Both the position numbers and the translations under genes were made by a program. From Roseovarius sp. Pro17 (GTDB lineage Bacteria > Pseudomonadota > Alphaproteobacteria > Rhodobacterales > Rhodobacteraceae), in assembly GCF_035599575.1 (NCBI RefSeq), contig NZ_CP141179.1, positions 2,914,001-2,978,000 of the forward strand: 64,000 nt of DNA. The letters are read 5' to 3'. Shown here one piece after another: positions 17,695-25,881 of the stretch. The notes beneath the pieces are model-generated. The model worked only from the letters and a program-made list of their open reading frames with translations. It searched no databases and was not told the DNA's origin. Positions within the stretch are counted from its first letter, which is position 1, and each line of letters starts with the position of its first letter.

Positions 17695-18798
17695 ATGAAA
17701 CGTCGTCAATTCATTACCAATGCAGGCTTGTCCGCAACGGGACTGGCCGCTGTGACCGCCGCCCCTGCCATCGCGCAGGACGTGCGCGAGTGGCGGCTGC
17801 TGCACGCCTACCCCAAGGGCTATCCGATCTACGGCACGGCCCCCGAAAAATTCGCGGAATTCGTTACCAAGGCCTCGGATGGCCGCCTGAACATTCAGGT
17901 CTTTGGCGCAGGCGAGGTCGTGCCCGCGTTCGAAACGATGGACGCCGTGCGCGGCGGCACCGCTCAGATGGGGTTCGGCACATCCTATTTCTGGAAGGGC
18001 AAGGTTCCTGCGCTTCAGTTTATCCCCGGCCTGCCGTTCGGCATGACGGTGCAGGAGCAGAACGCATGGTTCATCTCGGGCGGTCTGGAACTGGCGCAAA
18101 AGGCCTATGACGAGCTGAACGTCAAATTCTTCGTCGCTGGCAACAGCGGCCCGCAGATGGGTGGCTGGTTCAACAAGGAGATCGCCTCGGCCGCCGACCT
18201 ATCCGGCATCAAGATGCGCATGCCCGGCCTTGGCGGCGAGGTTCTGAGCGCGATGGGCACCACAATCGTCAACCTGCCGGGCGGTGAATTGCTACCCTCA
18301 ATGCAATCGGGCGCGATAGATGCCTGCGAATGGATCGGCCCGTATCTGGACATGGCGTTCGGCTTTCACAAGGTTGCCGAATATTACTACTATCCCGGCT
18401 GGCAGGAGCCATCGGGTATCAACGATTTGTTCGTCAACATGGACGAATGGAACGCCCTTCCCGCCGATTTGCAGGAAATCGTGGCCGCGGGCGCTGAGCT
18501 GGCCAACAGCTATGTTCTGAACGAATTGACGGCGAAAAACCCCGAGGCCCTACGCGCACTGGTCGAGGATAACGGCGTCAACCTCAAGCGCTTCAGCGAT
18601 GACACGCTGATCGAGCTGGGGAATACGGCGGGCGTCCTGCTGAATGATCTCGCGTCGAGCGATCCTCTCAGCCGCGAGATACTGGATAGCATCCTGAGTT
18701 TCCGCGAAAATACGCTTAACTACACTGATATCAGCACACGCGCGGTGCTAGAGGCGCGGGCGCTCGACTACAAATACGCCGGGCTGGTGAAAAACTAG
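17695..18798 (+). CDS. TRAP transporter substrate-binding protein, DctP family, TakP-like (2-oxo acid type)
   Basis: 367 aa with a twin-arginine signal (KRRQFI) and AIAQ cleavage near residue 25, so a periplasmic receptor. The DctP domain contains MRMPGLGGEVLSAMG near residue 172, then GELLPSMQSGAIDACEWIGPY and EYYYYPGWQEPSG. The last two are, to my recollection, typical of the TakP clade that binds 2-oxo monocarboxylates as dimers. This fits the preceding genes, which make and use 2-oxo acids. Ribosome site GAAGGGAGCG precedes the ATG. It leads an operon with DctQ, DctM and dodecin. Confidence 0.9.
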   Translation: MKRRQFITNAGLSATGLAAVTAAPAIAQDVREWRLLHAYPKGYPIYGTAPEKFAEFVTKASDGRLNIQVFGAGEVVPAFETMDAVRGGTAQMGFGTSYFWKGKVPALQFIPGLPFGMTVQEQNAWFISGGLELAQKAYDELNVKFFVAGNSGPQMGGWFNKEIASAADLSGIKMRMPGLGGEVLSAMGTTIVNLPGGELLPSMQSGAIDACEWIGPYLDMAFGFHKVAEYYYYPGWQEPSGINDLFVNMDEWNALPADLQEIVAAGAELANSYVLNELTAKNPEALRALVEDNGVNLKRFSDDTLIELGNTAGVLLNDLASSDPLSREILDSILSFRENTLNYTDISTRAVLEARALDYKYAGLVKN

Positions 18799-18819
18799 AC
18801 GCAGCACCGGGAGCCCCAG

Positions 18820-19350
18820 ATGCATCGACTGCAAGCTATTGCAGACCGGATCGACAGCGTGATCGACCATCTGGGGCATATCCTGTCCTGGCTGGTCGGT
18901 TTCACCGTCGTTGTCTGTGCGGCGGTAGCAATCCTGCGCTATACATTGGGGCTGGGCTGGGTGTGGATGCAGGATGCCTATGTCTGGGCCAATGCGGCGC
19001 TCTTTATGCTAGGCGCCGCGCCTACCCTCTTGCATGGCAAACACGTGCGCGTCGATTTCGTCTATGGCGCCAGAAGCCAGCGATACCGTGCCATCGTTGA
19101 TCTGCTCGGCTCGGTTTTCTTGCTTATGCCGTCCCTCATCGCCATTTTTGTCCTGTCGTTTCCCTATGTGCGCGATTCATGGCGACGGCTGGAGGGCACA
19201 CTGGACGTCGGCGGAATGCCGGGCGTTTTCCTGATCAAATCGGTGTTGTTGCTATTCTGCCTGCCGCTGGCCGCGCAGGGACTGTCCTTGGCGATACGCA
19301 GCTATATCCGGCTGGCAGCGCCGGACCTGGCCCGGAGCCGCGACGCATGA
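18820..19350 (+). CDS. TRAP transporter small permease, DctQ type
   Basis: 176 aa with four hydrophobic segments and the conserved WMQDAYVWANAALFMLGAAPTLLHGKHVRVDFVYG block of DctQ proteins around residues 48-80. It forms the Q-M complex with the next gene, with which it shares an ATGA overlap. It follows the binding-protein gene by 21 nt. Confidence 0.9.
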   Translation: MHRLQAIADRIDSVIDHLGHILSWLVGFTVVVCAAVAILRYTLGLGWVWMQDAYVWANAALFMLGAAPTLLHGKHVRVDFVYGARSQRYRAIVDLLGSVFLLMPSLIAIFVLSFPYVRDSWRRLEGTLDVGGMPGVFLIKSVLLLFCLPLAAQGLSLAIRSYIRLAAPDLARSRDA

Positions 19351-20723
19351 GCAATCCTGAAATCATCGGGATTATCATGTTCCCGGTCGTCATCGGCTTT
19401 CTGATGATGGGCTATCCGGTGGCGTTCACCCTGGCGGGTGTCGCAATCGCCTTTGCCAGCTTTGGCTGGATGTTCGACATCATCGACCTCGGACTGCTCA
19501 ACAGCGTTCCGTCGCGCATCTTCGGTATCATGACGAACCTCGTTTTTGTCGCCATCCCCCTCTTTGTGTTCATGGGCGTGGTGCTGGAGCGGTCGCGCAT
19601 CGCCGAGAATCTGCTGATGGCCCTTGGCGAGTTGTTCGGCACGCTGCGCGGTGGTCTGGGCCTGTCGGTCATTTTCGTGGGCGCGTTGCTGGCGGCCTCG
19701 ACGGGTGTGGTGGGCGCGACTGTCGTCACGATGGGCCTACTCAGTCTGCCTGCGATGCTGCGGGCGGGCTATGATCCCAGACTGGCCAGCGGCATCATCT
19801 GCTCGTCGGGGACGCTAGGGCAGATCATTCCGCCCTCGACCGTCCTGATCCTGCTGGCCGATATCCTGCAAGGCGCCAATGCGCAGGCACAGATGGCCAA
19901 GGGCAATTTTGCTCCTGACCCTGTTTCGGTAGTCGAACTGTTCGCCGGGGCGTTCCTGCCCGGTCTGGTGTTGATGGGCCTCTATGCCAGTTGGGTCATC
20001 TTTACCGCCGTATTCCAAGGCCACAAATGCCCCGCCCTCGCCACCAAAGCGCCCTCGGCCAATGCCGGCAGACAGGCGATCAAGGCGCTGGTATCGCCCC
20101 TCTTGCTGATCGGCGCGGTGCTAGGGTCCATCCTGCTGGGCCTCGCCACAGCAACCGAGGCTGCGGCGATCGGCGCAATCGGGGCGGTCCTGCTCGCCGC
20201 GCTTCAGGGCAAGTTGAGCATATCCATGCTGCGCTCTTCGATGCATTCGACCATGTTGATATCGTCGATGATCTTTCTAATCCTGATCGGTGCGTCGCTG
20301 TTCTCGCTGGTGTTCCGCATGTTCCAAGGTGACGTGCTGGTCGAGGATTTCCTGCACAACATGCCCGGCGGCATGGTGTCGGCGATGCTGTTTGTGATGG
20401 TGGTGATCTTCTTGCTGGGCTTCGTGCTGGACTTTATCGAGATCATGTTTCTGGTCCTGCCCATCGTCGCCCCGATCATGCTGATGTTCGACATCTCGCC
20501 GATCTGGTTTGGCATCATGATCGCGGTGAACCTGCAAACCAGCTTCCTCACGCCGCCTTTCGGATTCTCGCTATTCTATCTACGCAGCGTCGCCCCGCCC
20601 GAGGTGACGACCGGACAGATTTATCGCGGAATCATTCCGTTCGTCCTGCTTCAGATCTGCGGCCTTGCGCTGCTGTGGTTCTTTCCGGCTTTGGCCACCT
20701 GGCTGCCCGAGGTTCTGTTCTGA
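19347..20723 (+). CDS. TRAP transporter large permease, DctM type
   Basis: 458 aa with about twelve membrane helices. Landmarks are ATEAAAIGAIGAVLLAAL, GFVLDFIEIMFLVLPIVAPIM and LQTSFLTPPFGFSLFYLR, standard for DctM. The ATG at 19347 overlaps the DctQ stop (ATGA); an earlier in-frame start at 19179 would overlap most of the 3' end of dctQ and adds no membrane sequence. It drives Na+-coupled uptake of the acid bound by the TakP-like receptor. Confidence 0.92.
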   Translation: MSNPEIIGIIMFPVVIGFLMMGYPVAFTLAGVAIAFASFGWMFDIIDLGLLNSVPSRIFGIMTNLVFVAIPLFVFMGVVLERSRIAENLLMALGELFGTLRGGLGLSVIFVGALLAASTGVVGATVVTMGLLSLPAMLRAGYDPRLASGIICSSGTLGQIIPPSTVLILLADILQGANAQAQMAKGNFAPDPVSVVELFAGAFLPGLVLMGLYASWVIFTAVFQGHKCPALATKAPSANAGRQAIKALVSPLLLIGAVLGSILLGLATATEAAAIGAIGAVLLAALQGKLSISMLRSSMHSTMLISSMIFLILIGASLFSLVFRMFQGDVLVEDFLHNMPGGMVSAMLFVMVVIFLLGFVLDFIEIMFLVLPIVAPIMLMFDISPIWFGIMIAVNLQTSFLTPPFGFSLFYLRSVAPPEVTTGQIYRGIIPFVLLQICGLALLWFFPALATWLPEVLF

Positions 20724-20789
20724 TGGCAGGAATTCGCCGCAGTAAACGAACGCACTACTTTCTTCATCGTAAACCAAGGAGGATAAAAC

Positions 20790-21002
20790 ATGACACAAAC
20801 AACCCACCCCGTCACCGAGGTATTCGGCACATCCGACAAATCCATGGAGGATGCGATACGCGGCGCCATCGCGACCACAAGCGAGACCATCCGCAATCTG
20901 GAATGGTTCGAAGTCACGCAGATGCGCGGGAAAATCAATGACAAGGGCGAAATCGACCATTTTCAGGTCGGCGTAAAGCTGGGCTTCCGGCTGGATCGCT
21001 AA
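20790..21002 (+). CDS. Dodecin (flavin-binding protein)
   Basis: 70 aa, the normal dodecin size, with the flavin-stacking tryptophan in ETIRNLEWFEVTQMRG and the C-terminal HFQVGVKLGFRLD strand. Dodecins form hollow dodecamers that buffer free riboflavin, FMN or FAD. A strong ribosome site (AAGGAGG) precedes the ATG 66 nt after the DctM stop, so it is probably co-transcribed with the TRAP genes. A flavin buffer next to many flavoenzymes and a deazaflavin pathway is suggestive. Binding of the deazaflavin FO or F420 is not known and is only a speculation here. Confidence 0.93.
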   Translation: MTQTTHPVTEVFGTSDKSMEDAIRGAIATTSETIRNLEWFEVTQMRGKINDKGEIDHFQVGVKLGFRLDR

Positions 21003-21038
21003 GGCGCGTCAGTCGACCCAAGCCTAAACACAATGCGA

Positions 21039-21059
21039 CCGCCGGGCGGGTTCCGGCGG
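21039..21059. terminator. Hairpin between convergent dodecin and ABC importer genes
   Basis: Inverted repeat CCGCCGG / CCGGCGG with a 7-nt loop, in the 65-bp gap between two convergent genes. There is no T-tract on either side, so a classical intrinsic terminator is only partly supported. Confidence 0.4.
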
Positions 21060-21067
21060 CTGCTAAA

Positions 21068-21784
21068 CTACATGCCCAGATACGCCTCGCGGATGATCGG
21101 ATCGTCGATCAGTTCGCTTGTCGGGCCTGCCTTCATGACCTTGCCGGTTTCAACCACAAAGGCATAATCAGCCAGCTCGAACGCCGTCATGACATCCTGC
21201 TCGACCAGAATAATTGTCGTGCCTTGCTTGTTGATCTCGACCAGCGTTTCGGCCAGTTCCTCGACCAGTTTCGGCGCGAGGCCCAGCGACAATTCGTCGA
21301 TCATCAGCAGTTTGGGCCGCGACATAATCCCGCGTGCAATGGCGCACATCTGCTGCTGTCCACCCGACATCGTCGTCGCGTCCTGACGCCGACGTTCGCG
21401 CAAGATCGGGAACAGATCATAGACACGTTCCAGATCCTGCTCGATCGCGTCCTTGTCCTTGCGAAGGTAAGCCCCCAGCAGCAGATTGTCCTTGACCGTG
21501 AGGCCACGAAACAGCCGCCGGCCCTCGGGCACATGTGCGATGCCGGCGCTCAGGATCGCATTGGGCGAGGCCGACGTGATATCGACGCCGTTGAAATGGG
21601 TGCTGCCGCCCGTGGCGGTGCATATGCCCGAAATCGTGCGCATCAGCGTCGTCTTGCCCGCGCCGTTGGACCCGACCAGACAGGCCAGTTCGCCCTCGTT
21701 CACGGCCACATCAATACCCCAGAGAACCTGGACATCGCCATAGCCCGACATGAGGCCCGAAATCTTCAGGAGCGGCTCACCCAT
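21068..21784 (-). CDS. Branched-chain amino acid-type ABC transporter ATPase (LivF-like)
   Basis: 238 aa. Walker A GSNGAGKTTL is near residue 38. The signature MSGGQQQMCAIARGIMSRPKLLMIDELSLGLAP is near residue 140; Q-Q-M-x-A-I-A-R-G is typical of LivF. It is the last gene of a four-gene minus-strand importer operon and overlaps the LivG-like gene by 8 nt. No binding protein is in this operon; the best partner is the LivJ-like protein at 45756-46976, which carries the same promoter element. The substrate of HAAT importers ranges from branched amino acids to amides and aromatic acids. Confidence 0.9.
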   Translation of the reverse strand: MGEPLLKISGLMSGYGDVQVLWGIDVAVNEGELACLVGSNGAGKTTLMRTISGICTATGGSTHFNGVDITSASPNAILSAGIAHVPEGRRLFRGLTVKDNLLLGAYLRKDKDAIEQDLERVYDLFPILRERRRQDATTMSGGQQQMCAIARGIMSRPKLLMIDELSLGLAPKLVEELAETLVEINKQGTTIILVEQDVMTAFELADYAFVVETGKVMKAGPTSELIDDPIIREAYLGM

Positions 21785-22535
21785 GATTTTCCTCCGTCAG
21801 GCGCTTGGCGAATTTCTCGCCCAGATAGGCTTCGACCACCCTTGGATCATCGACGACCTGCTGCGGGTCGCCTTCGGCAATCAGTTCGCCGTGATGCAGC
21901 ACGATGATGCGCTGCGACAGGGTCATGATGACCTTCATCAGATGTTCGATGATGATGATCGACACGCCGCGCTCTGATATTTTCTTGATCAGTTCCAGCG
22001 CGCCGTTGATCTCGGCCGAGTTGAGACCGGCGTTCACCTCGTCCAGCATCAGAACGCGCGGCTTCATCGCGAGGCTCTTGGCCAGTTCCAGCCGCTTGCG
22101 GTTGGCAAGGGTCAGCGCCGAGGCGGGCATATCGGCAGAGTCAGCGATCCCGACGAAATCGAGATACTCATACGCCGCGTCATAGGCCTGCGACAGGCGG
22201 TCGATCTTTTGGCCAAAGAGCGCGCCAGCCGCGACATTCTGCATCACGGTCATTTCCGGGAACGGCTGCACCACCTGAAAGGTGCGACACAGCCCGCTGC
22301 GCGCCGCCTGAAACGGTTTCTGCCGCGTCACGTCCTTGCCGTCAAAGATCACCTTGCCAGAGGTCGGGGGATGAACGCCGGTGATGCAGTTCACCAGCGT
22401 CGTCTTGCCCGCGCCGTTGGGGCCGATAAGGCCGACGATCTCGCCCTCTTCCAGCTTGAATGACACGTCGCGCACCGCCTGGATTCCCCCAAAGGAGCGC
22501 GCGACAGAGTGTAGTTCGACAACCGGTCTGGTCAT
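21777..22535 (-). CDS. Branched-chain amino acid-type ABC transporter ATPase (LivG-like)
   Basis: 252 aa. Walker A is GPNGAGKTTLVNCITG near residue 37; the LivG-type Q-loop region GLCRTFQVVQPFPEMTVMQNV is near residue 82. The signature is degenerate (ASALTLANRKRLELAKSLAMKPRVLMLDE instead of LSGGQ), and the D-loop reads VNAGLNSAEI. It overlaps both neighbours (4 and 8 nt). The weak signature compared with usual LivG is worth noting, but such variants occur in this family. Confidence 0.9.
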   Translation of the reverse strand: MTRPVVELHSVARSFGGIQAVRDVSFKLEEGEIVGLIGPNGAGKTTLVNCITGVHPPTSGKVIFDGKDVTRQKPFQAARSGLCRTFQVVQPFPEMTVMQNVAAGALFGQKIDRLSQAYDAAYEYLDFVGIADSADMPASALTLANRKRLELAKSLAMKPRVLMLDEVNAGLNSAEINGALELIKKISERGVSIIIIEHLMKVIMTLSQRIIVLHHGELIAEGDPQQVVDDPRVVEAYLGEKFAKRLTEENHG

Positions 22536-23491
22536 GAGTCGCCCTTCCTCGATTTAGCGGCAGCTTTCCTTCTGAGCTTGGAAAACAGTCCGATGTTCAG
22601 GATGCCATGGGGCAAAAAGAAGATCAGGATCACGATCAGCACACCCAGGATGGCGCGGTTCCAGCTAAGGAAATTGACCCAGACCAGCTCTTCCAGAACG
22701 ATGAATGTCGCAGCACCGATGACCGGGCCCAATACCGTGCCTGCGCCGCCTAGGAGTGCCATCACCGGCACCTTCAGCGTCACGACGATCTGGAAGGATT
22801 CCGACGGATCGATATAGCCGACCCACGACGCATAGACCGCACCGACCGTGCCACACAGCATGGTCGACAGGACAAATCCGATCACCTTGTATTTCGTGGT
22901 ATCGACACCGACCATGTCGGCGGCATCCTCATTCTGGCGGATGCACTGTAACCCAAATCCGAGACGATGGTTTTTGACCAACACGTTCATGATGTAAGCC
23001 AGCACCATAAGGCCCAGCATGACCATCAGGAACAGCTTGGCGACCTCATCAGGCTCCCAGCGCAGGATCGGCACGTTCAACCCGTTGCCACCGCCGGTCA
23101 GCGACGACCACGATGAAACTATCAGGCGAAACAGCTCGACCAGCACGATAGAGCCGATGGCAAAGTAGTGTCCCTTGAGGCGCAGCAGCAGCGCGCCCAC
23201 AGCGGCGGACAGGATGCAGACGAACAACGTGGCCAGCAGCCATGCGGCTACCATAGGCACGCCGTTAATTTGTGAAACGGCCCCCACGTAGCTGCCGACA
23301 CCGACGAAGGCGGCGGTGGCCAGCGACGGGTATCCGGCAAAGCCGCCGATGATGTTCCACGACATTGCCATGGTCGAAAACATGGCAATGGTGATCGCGA
23401 CCCTGACGATATGGTTCTCCGCGTAGAACGGCGTCGTGCCCAGCACGATGATCCAGATGATAAAAAGAAGCGTTCCCAGCTTGGCCATCAT
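22532..23491 (-). CDS. Branched-chain amino acid-type ABC transporter permease (LivM-like)
   Basis: 319 aa and very hydrophobic. Family landmarks are GYPSLATAAFVGVGSYVGA near residue 52, RLKGHYFAIGSIVLVELFRL near residue 103 and GGAGTVLGPVIGAA near residue 246. The start ATG at 23491 overlaps the stop of the LivH-like gene (ATGA). It pairs with the LivH-like permease to make the membrane channel. The C-terminus ends in a long basic tail (KLRRKAAAKSRKGDS). Confidence 0.9.
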   Translation of the reverse strand: MMAKLGTLLFIIWIIVLGTTPFYAENHIVRVAITIAMFSTMAMSWNIIGGFAGYPSLATAAFVGVGSYVGAVSQINGVPMVAAWLLATLFVCILSAAVGALLLRLKGHYFAIGSIVLVELFRLIVSSWSSLTGGGNGLNVPILRWEPDEVAKLFLMVMLGLMVLAYIMNVLVKNHRLGFGLQCIRQNEDAADMVGVDTTKYKVIGFVLSTMLCGTVGAVYASWVGYIDPSESFQIVVTLKVPVMALLGGAGTVLGPVIGAATFIVLEELVWVNFLSWNRAILGVLIVILIFFLPHGILNIGLFSKLRRKAAAKSRKGDS

Positions 23492-24348
23492 TCATACCCC
23501 TTCACGCCGACAAGGCCGGTGGGTTTGACGAGCAGCAGGAACAGGAGCAACAGGAAGCCCACGATCGGGGCGTTCTGCGGCCCGAAATAATGCGCGGACA
23601 AACTCTCGACAATGCCCAGCACCAGCCCGCCGACCAGCGCGCCGGGTACCGATCCGAGGCCCCCGACAACACAAACGATGAACGCCTTGCCCAGATAGAC
23701 GCCCGCAACGCTGGTCGTCGTCGGGAAAACCATCACAAAGATCACGCCCGCCAGTCCCGCCATCATCGCGCCGATGCCGAAGGTGATCGCGTAGATATTG
23801 TTGATGCGGATACCCATCAGTTGCGCGGCGACCGTATCCATACGCACCGCGACAATAGCGCGGCCGATCTTGGACGAACGCATGACGTAGAACAGCAGGC
23901 CCGTCAGCAGGAATGCCAGTGCGACGCCCACCAGTCGGTCCGCGGGCATAAAGACGCCCATGAACTCAAAACTACCCATGTCCAGCCGTATCCGGCGCGG
24001 TGTGGCCGAAAAGTAGACCGTCATCAGATTATAGAGGATCATGTCGAGGCCGAAGGTCAGCGTCAGCGTCGTCAGCACGGGCGCGTGCACGATCTTGTTG
24101 ATCAGCGTGTATTGCAGTCCATAGCCCAGAGCGAACATCAGCGCGCCCACCAGTGGCAGCGCGAACAGCGGATGAATGCCGAGGTAGGACCACATGAAAT
24201 AGGCCAGATAGCCGCCCAGAACGATGAACGATCCGTGCAGCATGTTGATGACGTTGAGCACCCCCCAGACGAGGGAAAAGCCAACGCCGAGACAGGCGTA
24301 TAACGCACCCAGAGCGAGGCCGTTGACGATGATCTGGGCAAAATCCAT
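23488..24348 (-). CDS. Branched-chain amino acid-type ABC transporter permease (LivH-like)
   Basis: 286 aa from the ATG at 24348 (MDFAQIIVNGLALGALYACLG), which is how LivH proteins begin and has GGGGA eight bases upstream. The frame is open to 24495, but the extra 49 residues are non-hydrophobic and Cys/Arg-rich. Landmarks: GVLNVINMLHGSFIVLGGYLAY near residue 29 and GGLGSVPGALVGGLVLGIVE near residue 224. First gene of the importer operon; the operator element at 24503-24522 lies 155 bp upstream. Confidence 0.9.
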   Translation of the reverse strand: MDFAQIIVNGLALGALYACLGVGFSLVWGVLNVINMLHGSFIVLGGYLAYFMWSYLGIHPLFALPLVGALMFALGYGLQYTLINKIVHAPVLTTLTLTFGLDMILYNLMTVYFSATPRRIRLDMGSFEFMGVFMPADRLVGVALAFLLTGLLFYVMRSSKIGRAIVAVRMDTVAAQLMGIRINNIYAITFGIGAMMAGLAGVIFVMVFPTTTSVAGVYLGKAFIVCVVGGLGSVPGALVGGLVLGIVESLSAHYFGPQNAPIVGFLLLLFLLLVKPTGLVGVKGYE

Positions 24349-24502
24349 CTGCTTAGTCCCCTGTTTTCCGTCTAAATCCTGTAGGCGCCAAGCGGCCCCA
24401 CACAGGCAATCCAAAGAGTTGGTCGCGCTCGACGCTGATCGCTTAAATCCGCTCCCGCGTTGTCGATGCGCCCTCATGGCCGACCAATTCGGCAAAATGT
24501 TA

Positions 24503-24522
24503 TCACAACCTATTTGTTATGA
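24503..24522 (+). promoter_or_regulatory. Putative GntR operator, copy 3 (upstream of the LivH-like importer operon)
   Basis: It reads TCACAAC-CTATTT-GTTATGA, with 5 of 7 matches in each arm relative to copy 4. Within it TTTGT-TATG-ACAAA (24513-24526) is a perfect inverted repeat. Reading toward the importer, TTGTCA and TAACAT are separated by 17 bp and bracket the element, a reasonable promoter. It lies between the stop of the 2Fe-2S subunit gene and the importer operon. Confidence 0.6.
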
Positions 24523-24545
24523 CAAAATACGATCTGGCAACTCTT

Positions 24546-25067
24546 TTATTTCTTTTGTGGGTTCGACTGGCTGCGGTCGCGCAGCCGCTTGGCGGCCAGC
24601 ATCGCGGCGGTAATGATCTCGCTGTAGCCAGTGCAGCGGCACATGTTGCCGCTCAGGGCGTCCCTTAGCTCGGCCTCGGTGGGATCGGGATTGACCTCCA
24701 GATAGTGATCCAGCGTAGTCAGGAAACCGGGCGTGCAAAACCCGCATTGCAACGCGAAACTCTCGTGAAATGCCTGCTGCAATATGCCAAAGCTGCCGTC
24801 CGTTTCAGACAGACCCTCAATCGTGTCTATCCGCCGCCCGCCCGCCTGCACGGCAAGGTAGAGGCACGCCCGGACGGCCCTGCCATCGACGCGCACGGTG
24901 CAGGCACCACAAACGCCATGTTCGCAGCCAACATGGGTGCCGGTCGCGCCCAGTTCGGCGCGCAAAAAATCGCTGAGCAGCATGTTGGGGCGCGCGCTGC
25001 CTTCGACCTCCCTGCCGTTCAGGGTGACCGTGACACGGTGTTTTTCCTGGCTATCAAGACGCTGCAT
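24546..25067 (-). CDS. Molybdenum hydroxylase small subunit, 2[2Fe-2S] (CoxS/XdhC-like)
   Basis: About 173 aa. The plant-type cluster motif CEHGVCGACTVRVDGRAVRAC is near residue 52 and the second cluster CGFCTPG / CRCTGY near residues 107-147, as in xanthine dehydrogenase-family small subunits. The ATG at 25067, with GAGG seven bases upstream, is preferred over one four codons earlier. It overlaps the FAD subunit gene by 14 nt. It relays electrons from the Mo site to FAD. Last gene of the eight-gene hyuA operon. Confidence 0.92.
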   Translation of the reverse strand: MQRLDSQEKHRVTVTLNGREVEGSARPNMLLSDFLRAELGATGTHVGCEHGVCGACTVRVDGRAVRACLYLAVQAGGRRIDTIEGLSETDGSFGILQQAFHESFALQCGFCTPGFLTTLDHYLEVNPDPTEAELRDALSGNMCRCTGYSEIITAAMLAAKRLRDRSQSNPQKK

Positions 25068-25881
25068 CGCGGGCCTCATTCACAAGTTTCTTTCCAAGCC
25101 GCCTGACCAGTTCGCGCCGGTAACGCGCGCTGGCATGGATGTCGTCGCTGGCGCCGAGCGCCCATGCGAACGCGTTCAGTTTGTCATCCAGATCGCTGCC
25201 TTGTTCGGAGTTCAGTTCCAGCACCGTGGGTCGGTCGGCAACACCGCCGACGCCCAGCCGGACGTCCTGGCCCGTCGCGACCGCCGCCAGCGAGACGACG
25301 GCAAAATCGCCATGCCGGCGCGCGACCTCGTCAAAGGCAAAGCCTTGCCCCGCCTTGGCCGCCGGAAACCGCACCGCTGTGACGAACTCGCCCTCGCCGC
25401 AGGCCGTGCTCAGCATACCTGTCTGGAACTCATCCGCCTTCAGCACCCGCTTGCCACGCTGGCCGGTCAGCACCACCTCGCCACCCAAGGTTGCCAGCAA
25501 CAGCGGCAGTTCCGAACTGGGATCGGCGTGACAGATCGACCCGCAGACGGTGCCACGATTGCGGGTCTGGAAGTGACCGATATGGGGCATCGCCTTGGCG
25601 ACTATGGGCAGCGCGCTGTGCAACTCGGGCCAGTCCTCCAGTTGCGCCTGAATGACGGTCGCGCCGATTTCCACGAAATCGCCATCGCGCCGGATATAGT
25701 CCAGATCAGCCACGCGCGAGATATCAATCAGCACCTTGGGTTTGACCAACCGCATGTTCAGCATCGCCATCAGGGACTGACCGCCGGCAATAATCTTGGC
25801 GTCCGTGCCATGCTCTTTGAGGCAGGCGGTTACGTCGCGGGCCGTCTCGGCGATGACCAGATCGAATGATGGTGGCTTCAT
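25054..25881 (-). CDS. Molybdenum hydroxylase FAD subunit (CoxM-like)
   Basis: 275 aa of the CO dehydrogenase/xanthine dehydrogenase medium-subunit family. FAD-pyrophosphate motifs IIAGGQSLMAMLNMRL (near residue 30) and RNRGTVCGSICHADPSSELPLLLATL (near residue 107) are intact. It takes electrons from the 2Fe-2S subunit and passes them on. It overlaps the large subunit by 4 nt and the small subunit by 14 nt, so the three are one complex. Confidence 0.93.
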   Translation of the reverse strand: MKPPSFDLVIAETARDVTACLKEHGTDAKIIAGGQSLMAMLNMRLVKPKVLIDISRVADLDYIRRDGDFVEIGATVIQAQLEDWPELHSALPIVAKAMPHIGHFQTRNRGTVCGSICHADPSSELPLLLATLGGEVVLTGQRGKRVLKADEFQTGMLSTACGEGEFVTAVRFPAAKAGQGFAFDEVARRHGDFAVVSLAAVATGQDVRLGVGGVADRPTVLELNSEQGSDLDDKLNAFAWALGASDDIHASARYRRELVRRLGKKLVNEARDAAS

